This document shows positions 22,411 through 33,386 of a stretch of DNA of 64,000 nt, in pieces. Both the position numbers and the translations under genes were made by a program. Below the pieces are notes generated by a model. The model did not search any database, was not told the DNA's origin, and was given only the letters and a program-made list of their open reading frames with translations. Within the stretch, counting starts at the first letter, position 1. Each line of letters opens with the position of its first letter. Source of the DNA: Megascapheus bottae (taxonomy: Eukaryota > Chordata > Mammalia > Rodentia > Geomyidae); assembly GCA_024803745.1 (NCBI GenBank), contig JANJXV010000037.1, positions 10,307,001-10,371,000 of the forward strand. The letters run 5' to 3'.

Positions 22411-23179
22411 TATGGAATACTGTTTATCCATGAAAAATATGGAGTCCTGCAACATGGATGATTCTTGAAGATATCACACTAAGTGAAAGAAGTCAGTTAC
22501 AAGAGGCCACATGTTGTACAATTCCATTTATGTGAAATGGCTAGAATAGGCAAATGTATGGTGACAGAAAGTTGACCAGTGATTGTCTGGGGGTGGAAGG
22601 AAGGGGTCCCAAAGTACACAGCATTCTTTTTAGGGTAGTGGAAAGGTCCTAAGGTTTATTGTAGCAATGTTACACAATTCTATGAAGAGACCAAAAACAA
22701 TTGAATCATATATTTTAAAAGTCATTCCTGTGGTATGAGGATTTTATCCCCATTAACTTGAAAATGCAATTCTTGTAGGGAGATGCTACACAAAGCTTTA
22801 AATGCCAAGCTAGAGCCAGTTTTCTCAAATGGATACCAAATATACCATTTTCATCCAAATAGTAACACATCGCACATCGTTACGCCACCCCAGAGACTGT
22901 AATTCAGGATGTTCCAGATGGGATTGGCACTCAAACACACAGGCAAGCACCACAGTGAGTGGGGAGCAAGGGGCTGAAGCCCATTGTGGAAAAAGCACCG
23001 CACCAAGAGACTCCCCTGGCTTCATTCTGCTTCTTTACTACCAGATGAGCCTCTTTGTGTAGAACTGGGGTTGGCTCACCTCCATGCCACAGCCTTTCAG
23101 ATCGTCCCGTGTCCTTGGAGTAAGCTCCAAGCACTCAGTACAGCCTGCTGTCCACACACTTTCCCCGGCCTTTCCTCCT

Positions 23180-23360
23180 ATAACTCCTCCCATAATGTGT
23201 CTTTACGTCCATCCACCTAGATGCTTCCTCACCTCTGAGCCTTCCTTGTGGTTCTCTAATCTTGTAGGCTGTCCCACAAATACTCCAGGAAAGCATGCCC
23301 TGTACTTCCATCTGAGCTTTTCCTTCACAACAGTCACTACAATCCTTTCCTTGTAACCAT
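23180..23360 (+). repeat. Possible L2 3' fragment
   Basis: C/T-rich text with phrases such as CCTCACCTCTGAGCCTTCCT resembles the sense 3' part of LINE-2. Divergence makes this tentative. Confidence 0.35.
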
Positions 23361-23536
23361 CCAGTCACCTAGGGTTTATTTCAGACTCCCGTAATCTTTT
23401 TTAACTATATGCTTGTATTATCTTTCAGTAGTTGTACAAAAGGGTTACCATTCAACATGTCCGTTTATGAGCAGAATGCGCCCCTTTCATCACCCCATCC
23501 TTTCCAAGCCCACCCATTCCGTAAATGTTTTGTGTA

Positions 23537-23764
23537 TGTATGTCAGTACTGGGGCTTGAATTTAGGGCTCGGCACTGTTACTTAATGTCTTCCAAGGCTA
23601 GGACTCTACCACCTGTACCACATCTCCACTTTCAGCCTTTTGCTAATTAATTGGAGATAAGTCTTATGGAATTTCTTGCCTGAGGTGGCTTGGAATGGGG
23701 ATCCTCAGATCTTAGCCTCCTGAGTAGCTAGGATTACAAGAATGAGTCACTGGTACCAGGCTTC
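23537..23764 (-). mobile_element. 7SL-like/Geo composite SINE, antisense
   Basis: A clear full copy on the minus strand: head at 23764 (rc of CTGAGTAGCTAGGATTACAA), linker TTAATTGGAGATAAGTCTTA, and Geo 3' module to 23537. Confidence 0.82.
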
Positions 23765-24229
23765 ATAATCTCTGAAGCTATGCAATCCTACTGCTTGCAG
23801 ATGATATAGCAATGCTCAGAGTTACTGGAAGATAGGGCCATCCAGCCTGAGCAGGTGCCAGGCTGCAGTAAGTGCTTGGGTGGCACTTATTCAACAAAGC
23901 CTTCTATGCACGGGATGTGCTATGGACATGGTCCCACTGGCATGCCGGGAGCAAAGTTGTAGTGACAGACTTTTTAAGGAGGTCACCATCTTCCCTGGGG
24001 ACTCAGGGATCTGGGGCCTGCAGCAGATGCCTCTGGAATGTGGGCAGGACTTGGGAGGCCATGACCACCCCTAAGCCTGTCAAAAGCCTTGGCAGCTCAG
24101 CTGGCGCCAGCTCCTCACAGAGGCTGAAAACTGAAATGAGCTGAATCCTCATTTCAACTGGTGACCAAGGACAGAAAGCTTTCCCTGCCATTGTCCTCTA
24201 CTCATTGAAACACCCCATTCCCGCAGCAG

Positions 24230-24420
24230 GAGAGAAGGCAAGAAAGCCATTCACAGCCTATTTGTTAATGAGCTCTTAAAAATTAAATAATGATTGTCAG
24301 ATAATTATCTCACAATGTACCAAGAGCCCCTTGCAACCACTTCAGTAATTGCATTAAGGCTTTTCTATTTGTAAGACACTAATAGAAAACAAACCATTAA
24401 TTAGTATTTTGTATTTCCTC
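24230..24420. promoter_or_regulatory. Candidate non-coding regulatory element (AT-rich island)
   Basis: An AT-rich, non-repetitive island of about 190 bp inside GC-richer sequence. It contains several homeodomain-type TAAT cores (TTAATTAG, ATAATTAT). It matches no recognised transposon. Regulatory function is inference only. Confidence 0.25.
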
Positions 24421-24965
24421 CCTCTGCCCATTTCCCTGGAATTATGGGGGCCACACCCTGAGGCTATAGAGCTGGGATGTTACCCAGAAAGGAAAATACA
24501 GGAGCTCCATAAGCCAAGAAATGGCAGTGCAGAGCAGTGGGAGATTGCAGGAGAAGCAGCCATGGGGTGGGGGGAGCCTACCAACCTGCCACAATCTGGG
24601 TCCCCCTTCAAATGAAAGCTCTTGTGACCCTGTATCCATTGCCTTGGCTGTAACTGGTAGTTATGGGGCAGGCTAAGCCCCATGTGGGCATGCTCCCAGG
24701 CCTCAGTGCTAGTGGGTGGGGCCGGCACCTGGGCAAACAGAACTAAGAAACAGGCAGGAATGAATCAAGGACAGCTTAAATATGCAGAAATGTAGCTCAT
24801 ACCTCTGGGCAAAAATAATCCCAAACAAAGTTATGTAATGGGCGGGAGGCCACAGAGTGTGTGCAGGTTTCAGTGAATGAGTGAGAGAGAGCAAGATTGA
24901 GAATGGAGTGGGAGGAACGTGGAGAATTTGGCAGAGGAGCTCAAGAAGAATCATTGCTCATGTGC

Positions 24966-24967
<2 letters not shown>

Positions 24968-24998
<31 letters not shown>
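24968..24998 (+). repeat. (GT)n microsatellite
   Basis: A pure GT run, about 90 bp upstream of a complementary CA run at 25089. Confidence 0.97.
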
Positions 24999-24999
<1 letters not shown>

Positions 25000-25087
25000 T
25001 TTCTCACAGGGATGGGGGTCATTCCTCTATATGGGGTAGGAAAATGCCAGCAGGCACAAGCTGGGTGTCAGAGTGCGAGTCTCCTTC

Positions 25088-25088
<1 letters not shown>

Positions 25089-25121
<33 letters not shown>
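25089..25121 (+). repeat. (CA)n microsatellite
   Basis: A pure CA run. With the GT run at 24968 it forms an inverted pair separated by about 90 bp. Confidence 0.97.
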
Positions 25122-27950
25122 AACCTCCATACTCCCATCCCCCAGCTCTCATCCCAACCCCAGCTCTTTCTGTTCATTGGAATCTTCCACCACCTTCTAT
25201 AGGAGGCCCCCCCAAGATGGACCATCTAGGCCATACCTAACTCCCTCCAAGGAACTTCCAGGGTACTGAACTCAATCCTCTCCTAGAAAATGATTCCTTA
25301 GTGTTGCTGCTGCTATCCTAACCTGTGGTTTGTGTCCTTCTGTGTGGCATCTTTCTTGTAGTTAAGCTCCTTGAGGACAGGGGCTAAGCAGCGGATCAGA
25401 GGAAAGCCTCAAAGGAACCAGGGAGTAGGTTGGTGGCATTGAAGCTGCAGAGCCATTTAGAGGGGAAGACTGAATAAAATTACATCAGAGAGGCACTTAG
25501 CTGACAGTCAGAACCCCAAAACAGTGTGAGCAATTAGACAACTCCTTGTGGTAGGCTGTCCATGAACCGTAGTGTTGAGAAGCCACTGTTCCCGGATAGT
25601 GGAGCGGAAGCCACTCACAAGAGCCTGGGTGATGGAGCAGGGTTGAGAAGGCAGCCTTGAGGGCAAGGCATGAGTATAAGTCCAAGACCCTTGTCTTCTG
25701 CTTCCTGCTGTTTTGATGATGAAGATGCTGATTACATCCTGAAGCCTCCTGCAGCCAGGTACAGGTGTTCAGGTCTCCTGAGGCCAGACACACGCAGGCA
25801 CTCCCTGTGGTCCCCACAAGCGGGCCTTGCAGGAGAGGGGCCCCAGAGCCTTTCAGAAGTGAAAGGAAACTGCATGAGGACTGTCCATGAAGGGACATAG
25901 TTCCCAGAAATGGGGATGTATTAGAAGACACAGACTTTTTCTTTTTTGAAGGTTTGGTATATAATTTCCCGAGGAGAGCTTCTCCATTTCCTCTTGGTTG
26001 TTAGGGAAGCAGCCACTGAGACCCAAAGGGAATACCTAACTTACCCAAGAAGCACCAGGAAAAGCCTGACCTAGCTGCAAGTCTCCTGAAACTCAGGTTT
26101 CCAGAGCAAATGTCCTCACATCTGCTTGGACTTGGTGGATCTTGCTCTGGGTAAGTTGTGACATTCACAGCGGCAGGGCTTCCAGGAGCCAGGCAGCCTC
26201 CAAGTTCAAATGCTGTATGCTTTATGGTTAGGTTGACACTTTCAGAAACAGAGTTGGGGCACTGAGGGAAAAAAGGGGGGCAATTGGGAGTAAATGAAAG
26301 AAAGGGGACAGACTCTGTGTTGGACCTCTAACATCCCCAAGGCCTGCCACAGCCACTGTGAAGTTAGCACCAGTGCAAGTGTCCAACGGGAATTCTTAAG
26401 AGGGCTCATGATAACATGGGAACCACAATCCACACCAGGCTAGTGAAGCTGGACCGTGGTGCCAGGAGCAGCCAACCCTGGGGTGGCAGGGCTGGGCTGG
26501 GTAGGGCTAGGCTGGGCAGGGCTAAGAGAGACACACATAGAGAGAGAAGAGAATTATTCCCCTTCGGGCTCATAAATGCCTATATTGGGCAAGGCCTCTC
26601 AGTTTCCTGGGGCGGTGACCCAGAGCCTCACCAAATCTGCCAGCCAGGCTTGAATTGTCTCCTTCTGTCTAGAAAGGGATTGCATGCTTCCGGAAGAGGC
26701 GCCACAAGGGGACAGAGATGGGTGCTGCGTCCTCCAGTCTGACCAGATGAGCAGATGTAAGCAAATTCTACCTGAGTGGCCAGGCCCTTCGTTACCTGAG
26801 TGAGAGCAGGAGGTAACCTGCAAGGTAGACAGCTGCTTCTGGGAACCATGGGTCTACCCTCCCTCCCCCGCTTCCAGCTTGCTAATCCATACCATCACTA
26901 TATCCCTAGCAGCTAAGCTCTTGTGTATGGTCCCATGAGCCCTCAGGCCAGCAAAGAAGTCATTATGTCGTTACATAAATAAATTATGTACCTACACAGA
27001 CTTGCTTGGGGTGTAGGTGCCAGTTTAGTATTATTGCTGTGTGATTATGCAGTTAGCCTGAGGAGTAAGGCAGGCAAAAAGGTTGAAACATTCCCTACAC
27101 TGAAGAAAATAAGAGATTCCACTTCTCACCTCAATGAGACCTGTGGTTCTGAATGTGACAGTGTACCCTCAAGGCTCTGCCCTAGAAGAGGCTGGCAACA
27201 GAACTGGGGTGCTCACTCATCTGCAGCAAGGCTTGATACCAGGTCTTAGGCTTCCTGCCAGCTTCTGGGTACCTCCCCCAGCCTCCTAGAGGCACTCACT
27301 GACAACTAAGGGCTCCTGCCAGGCCAAGAAACCACAGAGGAAGGGGGCCAAGGAAGAGCACAGGCTGGGAGGAAGACCTGTGGGCTGGTAAGCACTCTTC
27401 CTCACCTGCCCACATTTCTTAGATCTCTTCCACGGAAGGTACTTCCGATCCATTCCAACCTCACATTTCCACATCTCCTGGCAAGGAGGCAGGCCAGAGA
27501 GGGAAAGTGATCTGCCCAAGAGCACACAGCAGGCCCAAGGGCCTTTCTCCTGCCTTCCTAGCCTCTACTCTGCGTTCTTCTTTTATCTTGTCCTCTCTCA
27601 CACATACCACCACCACCCTTGCCCATTGTTAGGGCCCGCTCCAGTTTCTCACTTCCTCTCCAGCCCTGCTCCCAGCCCTGCCCAGGCCTGCCTTCACCTC
27701 ACCTCTCCCCTCATCTTCTCTCCCATTGCTGTAAGGCTTTCTTCTCCCGGCCCCCGGAGCCAGGGGAGGCTCCCTACTCTGCCTTTGGCCAATGCTTTCT
27801 TTCTCTCTCCTGGCCCCTCCCTGCCTGCTGCTGAGCTGATCCTGCCCCTTCCCTTCCACCTCCTTCCCTATCCAGAGGGTCTGAAATGAAGGAAAGAGAA
27901 CTCCTGAGGACAAGCCGACCGATATCATCTCTGCTGTTTCTGGGCTTGTG

Positions 27951-27953
<3 letters not shown>
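25122..27953. other. Repeat-poor interval with no recognised exon
   Basis: Mixed GC-rich sequence. Several ORFs of 60-144 codons overlap on both strands without family resemblance. Small L2/MIR-like pieces are suspected at 25340-25400 and 27470-27535. A short GGGCTGGGCT-type minisatellite lies at 26485-26525. Confidence 0.45.
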
Positions 27954-28003
<50 letters not shown>

Positions 28004-28060
28004 TGGTGTGTGTGTGTCTGTGTGTCAGTGTGTGTGTTTGTGTATGTGTAAGTTTGTGTG
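27954..28060 (+). repeat. (GT)n microsatellite, imperfect at its 3' side
   Basis: Pure GT to about 28002, then interrupted GT/CTGT/TTTGTGT units to about 28060. It is one half of an inverted GT/CA pair. Confidence 0.97.
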
Positions 28061-28141
28061 TTGAGTGGGCAGGCAATGAGCCAGGGTTTATAGGCCTGTG
28101 TATGGCTCCAGTAACCTGTTCACAAGAGCTTGTTCACAAAT

Positions 28142-28144
<3 letters not shown>

Positions 28145-28193
<49 letters not shown>
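28145..28193 (+). repeat. (CA)n microsatellite
   Basis: A pure CA run about 85-140 bp downstream of the GT tract at 27954. The two are complementary. Confidence 0.97.
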
Positions 28194-28198
<5 letters not shown>

Positions 28199-29376
28199 TC
28201 AGCTATTGGGTTCCTAGAGCCTTTCTGAAGTAGCAAGCATTTGAAACATGTCTTCCTGGGTATAGCCTGGGTCCTGGGTGTAGAAAATGAACCAAATTTC
28301 AGGGACACCTTAGGTCCAAGCCCTGCTGTCTGAACACCCATTCCATCTTTTATTTTCTTAGTCCAGCTCATATAGTCTCCTTTTTCGTGGCTGCCTATCC
28401 CAAGGGATGCAGCCCAAGACTGGCTGTAAGACACCTGTTGTCGTTTGTGAGGCACTGAATCTACAGGCCAGGGTGCGGATGTGGGATGACTTCCTTGCTC
28501 TTCCACAAGCTTCCCCATACGTGCCCGGCTCCAGCCAGGTCCCACTACATCCAGGGGTTCCCAGATTCCTCTGATTTTTCCCTCAGGTTGCTCTTATTCC
28601 CCTGGGTAAGTGTGAGTATATGGTCTTGTGGGTATGGCATGCTGCTCTCTCTCCTCCTCTGGTGGCCTCATTGGGCAAGGAGTAGGGGAAAGGAGCCTCA
28701 TGATTGAACATGCCTTGAAGGCACTGAATGGGGGTGACTGAGGATAAGACTGGCCTTAGCTTCTCTCAGGAACTGCAATCCACAAGGGGGCATACAAGGA
28801 GACAGGGCTGCTTCAGGGTGCCCTCTCGTGGGGTAGGAAGGGCTACTTAAGCTCTCCCTGAAGATTCCCATGAGGCAGTAAGTCCTAGGGGAGTATCAAA
28901 TCCCATCTTGGTTCCCAGGACCCTGCTGTAAGACAACTTTAAGGAAAATCCCTTCTGGAGCCCCAAATCTTAGGTGGGGGAAGGGACAATGTGTTGTTGT
29001 TGTTGTTGGTTTTTTCTCCTTCCTTTTTTCACTCAAAGGTATTTTTGCACATGACTCAAACAAGTCTAAACTTTCCCAAACTTCAAAGTTTGCCCATGGC
29101 ACGGCCTCAAAGTGGAAGGGAAAATGTTAAAAAGGAAAAAAAAAAGTTTGTAAGCCAGTGAAGCATTGTGTTTTTGCTCCTTAAAGGATTTGAATTAACT
29201 CATGTTGCTATTAGTGTCCCATTGTGCAACAGGCAGGAGGAGGCTTCTTTTCTGGGTGATGTGGTCTCACCACTCTCCCCAGGCTCTGCAAGAGGCATCC
29301 CACAGGCTGTGGTAAGGGGAAGGCATTCCCATGGCAACAAGCATGCCAGGAGGTCTATTTCCTTTTCTGTTTCTTT
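28194..29376. other. No gene recognised
   Basis: Ordinary-looking sequence with chance ORFs. A (TTG)n run sits near 28990-29010 and an A-run near 29140. Confidence 0.45.
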
Positions 29377-29628
29377 CTTTTTTTTTTTTTTTTCTGGTCA
29401 GTTGTGAGGCTTGAATTCAGGGTCAGGGCACTGTCCCCGAGCTCTTTGGCTCAAGGCTAGAACTCTACCACTTTGAGCCACAGGCACCACTTGCAGCTTT
29501 CTGGTGGCTATTTGGAGAGATAAGAATCTCATGGTTTTTCTTGCCTAGGCTAGCCTTGAACCACAGTCCTCAGATCTCAGCCACCTGAGTAGCTAGGATT
29601 ACAGACCTGACTCACCAGTGCTTGGCCA
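29377..29628 (-). mobile_element. 7SL-like/Geo composite SINE, antisense
   Basis: A full antisense copy with its A-tail seen as a T-run at 29377-29393. The Geo module is at the left (rc of GTGAGGCTTGAATTCAGGGT) and the 7SL-like head at the right (rc of CTGAGTAGCTAGGATTACAG). Confidence 0.85.
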
Positions 29629-30535
29629 TAGAGTCATTTTTAAGCTCCCAACAGGAGTTCTGATCCTGGGGAAGGGGGGGGGGAGAGTATGCCCTAAGTC
29701 CCTGACTGTCCTCCTTTGTCCCCTTCCCCAGAAGTTTTGCTCTGGGACTAGGAAGACAGGTATTAGAAGTCCTGTTAGCTTACCTCCTGTGCCATAGCTT
29801 CCACAGGACTCCCAGTTACCTGGGCACTGAATATCAGCCCCAGAGCAGCTATGCAAGTCTGGCAGCCAGTCTTCTTGCTTTGCTAGCTAAACCACAGGGC
29901 TGTGCATAAGAATGAATACACACGGTGGATACTCAAGTGCATGGGTTTGTAACCCTTTTCTGCCACTTAGCAATGATTGACTGAACAAATAGCAATGATT
30001 TTATCTGTCTGCACCATTGGACACCTCATCTGCAGAAGAGAGTGAGAGCAGACTGACTTCACAGCTACAGAATGAAGGGCACAGACCAGTGTCACAGAAG
30101 GGTGAGGAGCTGAGCTAGTCCAAGAGTAACTTCTCTGCCTACAACTGTTCTACTGTCTTTGTCCAGCTAGAGCCCTTCACCCCCTCAAAATCCTGCCCAC
30201 CCTTCCAGCCCCACCTCCCACAGGGAGAGAGCTGATCCTAAGGTCTCCCCTGTAGGCCCCTACTTAACAACTGCTTGTTAAGATGCTGCCCTTAGACATG
30301 TTGGCTAGTATGAAGGGCAAAGAGAAGACCATGTCAGAGGTCAGGGTCACAGCCCTAAAGGGGCCACAGCTAATGGAGAGATAGAGGCAGAAACTACCTG
30401 CAGTAGGAAGCCAAAGTACTCTTGTAGGACATAAAAAGTATTCAGAAAGCAGAGGCTCTAACTGTGGTGCTCTCCCACCTCTCAACTATACTGTACTCAG
30501 AAACAGACCGTTGATGTTAAAAAAATAAAGCCTAG

Positions 30536-30762
30536 GGCTGAGCGTCAGTGACTCATGCCTATAATCCTTCCTACTCAGGAGACTGAGGTCTAAGAATCAT
30601 TATTCAAACCCACTCCAGGCAGAAAAGTCCAAGAGACTCCGATCTCAAGTTAACTAGCAAAAAGCCAGAAGTGGAGCTGTGGTGGCTCAAAAAGTAGAGC
30701 ACTGGTTTTGAACAAAAAAGGCCGAGTTCAAGTTCCAGGACTGGCACCAAAAAAAAAAAAGC
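30536..30762 (+). mobile_element. 7SL-like/Geo composite SINE
   Basis: A full + strand copy. The head reads GACTCATGCCTATAATCCTT, the Geo module has a small GTG duplication (GCTGTGGTGGCTCAAAAAGT), and the end is CTGGCACC plus an A-run. Confidence 0.85.
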
Positions 30763-30869
30763 AAAACATGGTTTTTATTGGCCTGCAATTCCCTGGTTGA
30801 TTTGATCGCTACTTTCCTCTTTCTCTAGCTCTTTTTAGAATGTGTGTATTACCCTCTACATCCTCTATG

Positions 30870-30871
30870 CA

Positions 30872-30902
<31 letters not shown>

Positions 30903-31013
30903 CTGACATACAGATACACTTGCACACACACTCATACATGCACACACACATGCTTGACATGCAAATACACATATACTTGCACTCACACATGCACACACAC
31001 TCGCACACACACA
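30870..31013 (+). repeat. CA-rich compound microsatellite
   Basis: A pure CA core at 30880-30902 is followed by diverged CA repeats with CATGCACA and CTTGCA units to about 31013. Long CA-encoded ORFs here are artefacts. Confidence 0.95.
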
Positions 31014-31034
31014 CTTTGGCACAATGACTTTCTG

Positions 31035-31420
31035 TTGATTTTGCAAAGACACAAAAGGTCCTTCCTGCCTCAGGGCCATTGCACATGCTGTGCATTTGCC
31101 AGGTATGCTCATCTTAGCTGCCCTTTTATCTGGCCAGCTCCTGGGTATTCTGCAAATCCCTATTTAAAAGTTTCATAGGGAAAGAAGTATGTTTCCTTTC
31201 AACCTGCATATGTATGTATGTGTGCATGTCTATATAATACTTATTGAATAAACGTCTTCTTAATTTGACACAGCTTTAATTAATCCATTATTTGTTTAAT
31301 TAGTTGTTTGTCTATCCTTACCAAGACATGTAACCACATGTCTTGCTTCCTGCGTGGCCCTAACACCTAGTACCGTGTCTGAAGCCCTGAGAGCCTTCCT
31401 GTGTATTTGTGAAATGAATT
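31035..31420 (+). repeat. L2 3' fragments, sense
   Basis: The text around TGCCTCAGGGCCATTGCACA, and later AACACCTAGTACCGTGTCTG, matches the order of the sense LINE-2 3' end. A 150-bp AT-rich stretch lies between the two parts. Confidence 0.55.
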
Positions 31421-31429
31421 AGCAGAAGA

Positions 31430-31760
31430 CTGGCCTAGGCAAGAAGGCCATTCTGGTCAGAGAGCTTTGTAGAATGAGTGCTAGACTACTGAGAGAGGAG
31501 TCGGGCCATATTGTATGTGGCCTCAGGTGGGTGTGGCTGAGGCACAAGCTTAGGGGCTACAGGTTATGAGCTGAAATTTGGCAGAATGGGCCTTTAGCTA
31601 GCTGTGCAGAGTCTGGATTTAAGCTGTGGATAACAATGAGTGAAGGGATCTGGTTTGGTTTTCAGAAAGCATGCTCTGATAGTCCTGGAGAGGTCAGACT
31701 AAGAGGTCAAGACCAGGATCCTGGGAGAGAGGGTGATCCCAGGCACTGGCCAATGACCGG
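31430..31760 (-). repeat. Possible L2 fragment, antisense
   Basis: G/A-rich text (for example TTTAAGCTGTGGATAACAAT) has the character of antisense LINE-2. It is weakly supported. Confidence 0.33.
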
Positions 31761-31802
31761 GGAGGTATGGTTATGAGTGGACAGGGGATTAGAGGAATGA
31801 GG

Positions 31803-31878
31803 CCTGAGGACTGGTGGTGTAGCTCAGTAGTAGAACCTTTGCATGCATAACACCCGAGTACAATCCCCAGCACCTCCA
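31803..31878 (+). mobile_element. ID-like SINE monomer
   Basis: A tRNA-Ala-like monomer, GGTGTAGCTCAGTAGTAGAA with a weak B-box region AGTACAATCC. It lacks a Geo half. Confidence 0.65.
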
Positions 31879-32943
31879 GAGAAAGGGGGTGGAATGAGGC
31901 TTGGCTCTGCCCAGTCTTTGGCTGCCCTCTCACAGAGAGCAAAGAAAGCTACACGAAGCCGGGAGGTGAGAGAAACAGGGATGTCTCTTATACTTGGTCC
32001 TCACCGAGCTGACCCTGATCAGATGGGCTTGAGGCCCCCAAAATCCCAGAGATAGGCCTTCAGTGTGAACCCGTCACCTCTGTCTTCTCTTTCTATGCTC
32101 CTAGCCCCCAAGTTTGGCCTCCAGTTCTAGGTAGGCTCCAGAAAAAGTCCTAAAGCCCAGAATCCCTGGCCTTGACCCACAGCCCTGGCCTCCTGCGAAT
32201 TCTCCTAAGGAGGACCTTGTCCAGAGAGGCCCCAGAACCTGCTGAGGAGGCAGAGGACTGGCTGAGAGGATCTTTGACTGGGATTCTAGTAGGGATGGCT
32301 GTAAGGGGACACCTCAGGCAGAGCCAGGCAGGCAAACCGCAGGCTCAGGCTTTCTGGGAGCCAGGAGAGGGAGAGCCTTGGCTATGTAACCCTTTCAGTA
32401 CCACACCCAACCAGGAGGCGGGAGCCAGGGTGTCCTTGCCCACAGCCCTTACCCTGCGGGTTTGTGGAATGAGAGGGGAGGGGGGGACAACAGCCCGTGA
32501 GTTCACCTCGCAGGCCTTGCAGAAAGGATCCAGCTGGAGCTGCCATGCTCCGGGCCGGGCAGGAGTGCAGACGAGGGCGTGTGAGAGGGGGCTCCAAGCC
32601 ACCTGGAGCACCCAGACTCCCCCACAGCCCAGCCTGGCTGGGAGGGGCCCCTCCTCCTACCGGGCACTAGTGGAGGTGGAGTAAGGGTATTCCCAGATCC
32701 AGGCGGTCCCCGGGGCTGTGGGCAGACCCTCAGGAGATGAGGGGGCCCGTGCTAGCTGCCGGGGCAAAGCTGGAATCACCGCTGGCGGCGAGGGAACGTT
32801 CCCCGGCTGGCTGGCCAGTGGGCTTCCTCTGGTCCCGTCCTGGGCCCTTCTCTCCCTCTCTCCCCACCCCCACTTCGTCCTTAGCCTGGCCCTCGCAGGG
32901 GGATCTCTCACTCCCACCCCTCTCTAATCACACTGAGGCTCGA

Positions 32944-32995
32944 GCCTCTCCCCCCCCTCCCGCCCTCCTCCCCACCCCCCCACGTCCCCAGTTGA
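32944..32995 (-). promoter_or_regulatory. C-rich tract (G-quadruplex-capable on the minus strand)
   Basis: Several runs of C (for example CCCCCCCTCCCGCCCTCCTC) could fold into a G-quadruplex on the minus strand. It lies about 200 bp upstream of the TATA box. Folding is inferred from base runs alone. Confidence 0.45.
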
Positions 32996-33091
32996 AGACA
33001 TCCGTGGCGCTCTGCTGCGGCGTCTGCCCGGCTCACCTCGGGGGGCCTGGGGAAGGGGTGCGGGGCGCACGCCCGGTGCCCCCGGAGGCCT

Positions 33092-33134
33092 GGGCGGGAG
33101 GGGAGGGGGGGCGAGGGCGGCGGGCGCGGGAGGG
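33092..33134 (+). promoter_or_regulatory. G-run tract just upstream of the TATA box
   Basis: Consecutive G-runs (GGGCGGGAGGGGAGGGGGG and onward) end about 45 bp before TATAAG. They offer Sp/KLF-type GC boxes and G-quadruplex potential on the + strand. Occupancy and folding cannot be seen from sequence. Confidence 0.5.
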
Positions 33135-33149
33135 GAAGAGTTAAGGCCC

Positions 33150-33295
33150 GCCGCTCCCCTCCCCCGGAGGGTGTGACCGCCTATAAGAAAGGCGCCGCGC
33201 TCGGGCACCGGGGCTGCAGGCGGCGGGGGCGCAGCGCGGCGGCAGCGGAGAACCGAGGCCGTGCCACCGCCGCGGACTCCGGGGCCGGGGACAGA
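33150..33295 (+). promoter_or_regulatory. NRG2: TATA-type core promoter and 5' UTR of the short-N-terminus NRG2 transcript
   Basis: TATAAG at 33182-33187, in the context CCTATAAGAAAGG, is the only good TATA element in the island. Normal spacing predicts a start site near 33210. The predicted 5' UTR of about 85 nt is very GC-rich and has no upstream ATG. The start codon at 33296 has A at -3, a favourable Kozak feature. A TATA box inside a CpG island suggests a focused, regulated promoter rather than a dispersed housekeeping one. The start site itself is inferred. Confidence 0.7.
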
Positions 33296-33386
33296 ATGTC
33301 GGAGCCCAGAAAGAGGGTCCGCGGTCGCGGCAAGAAGCCACGAGAGGGCAGGAAGCGGGAGCGAGAGCCCGATCCTGGGGAGAAAG
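33296..33386 (+). CDS. NRG2: Neuregulin 2, alternative first coding exon (30 codons plus 1 nt)
   Basis: This exon encodes a short N-terminus beginning MSEPRKRVRGRGKKPREGRK and ending EPDPGEK. It matches, with a few differences, the alternative N-terminus I recall for a human NRG2 isoform lacking the long Ser-rich first exon. Thirteen of 30 residues are Lys or Arg. There is no hydrophobic signal peptide, so secretion must rely on the internal transmembrane segment, as proposed for some neuregulin isoforms. The basic clusters look like a bipartite nuclear-localisation motif, although this may be coincidental. The donor is AAAG|GTAGGG. The last G pairs with CC of exon 2 to make Ala31, giving the known junction GEK-ATRPKLKK in frame. 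The downstream ORF continuing past 33386 is intron read-through. Confidence 0.9.

Larger units (their letters stand above)
20470..22745 (+). mobile_element. L1M fragment (ORF2 end and 3' UTR), sense
   Basis: Collinear LINE-1 on the + strand: late ORF2 text from about 20560, the segment around GATGTTCAACATCATTAGTC at 21285, and the 3' UTR to about 22740 (around CACTAAGTGAAAGAAGTCAG). A SINE and a younger L1 are nested in it. The frame is decayed. Confidence 0.8.

Noticed and set aside
27774..28545. Long ORFs rich in Cys-Val or His-Thr repeats
   Set aside because: They are translations of (GT)n and (CA)n tracts, as are those at 18368, 24897, 30840, 37242 and 52684.
1..33000. Search for the long-isoform NRG2 first exon (Ser-rich)
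   Set aside because: No Ser-run-rich coding segment with a phase-1 donor and CpG context was seen upstream of 32.4 kb.
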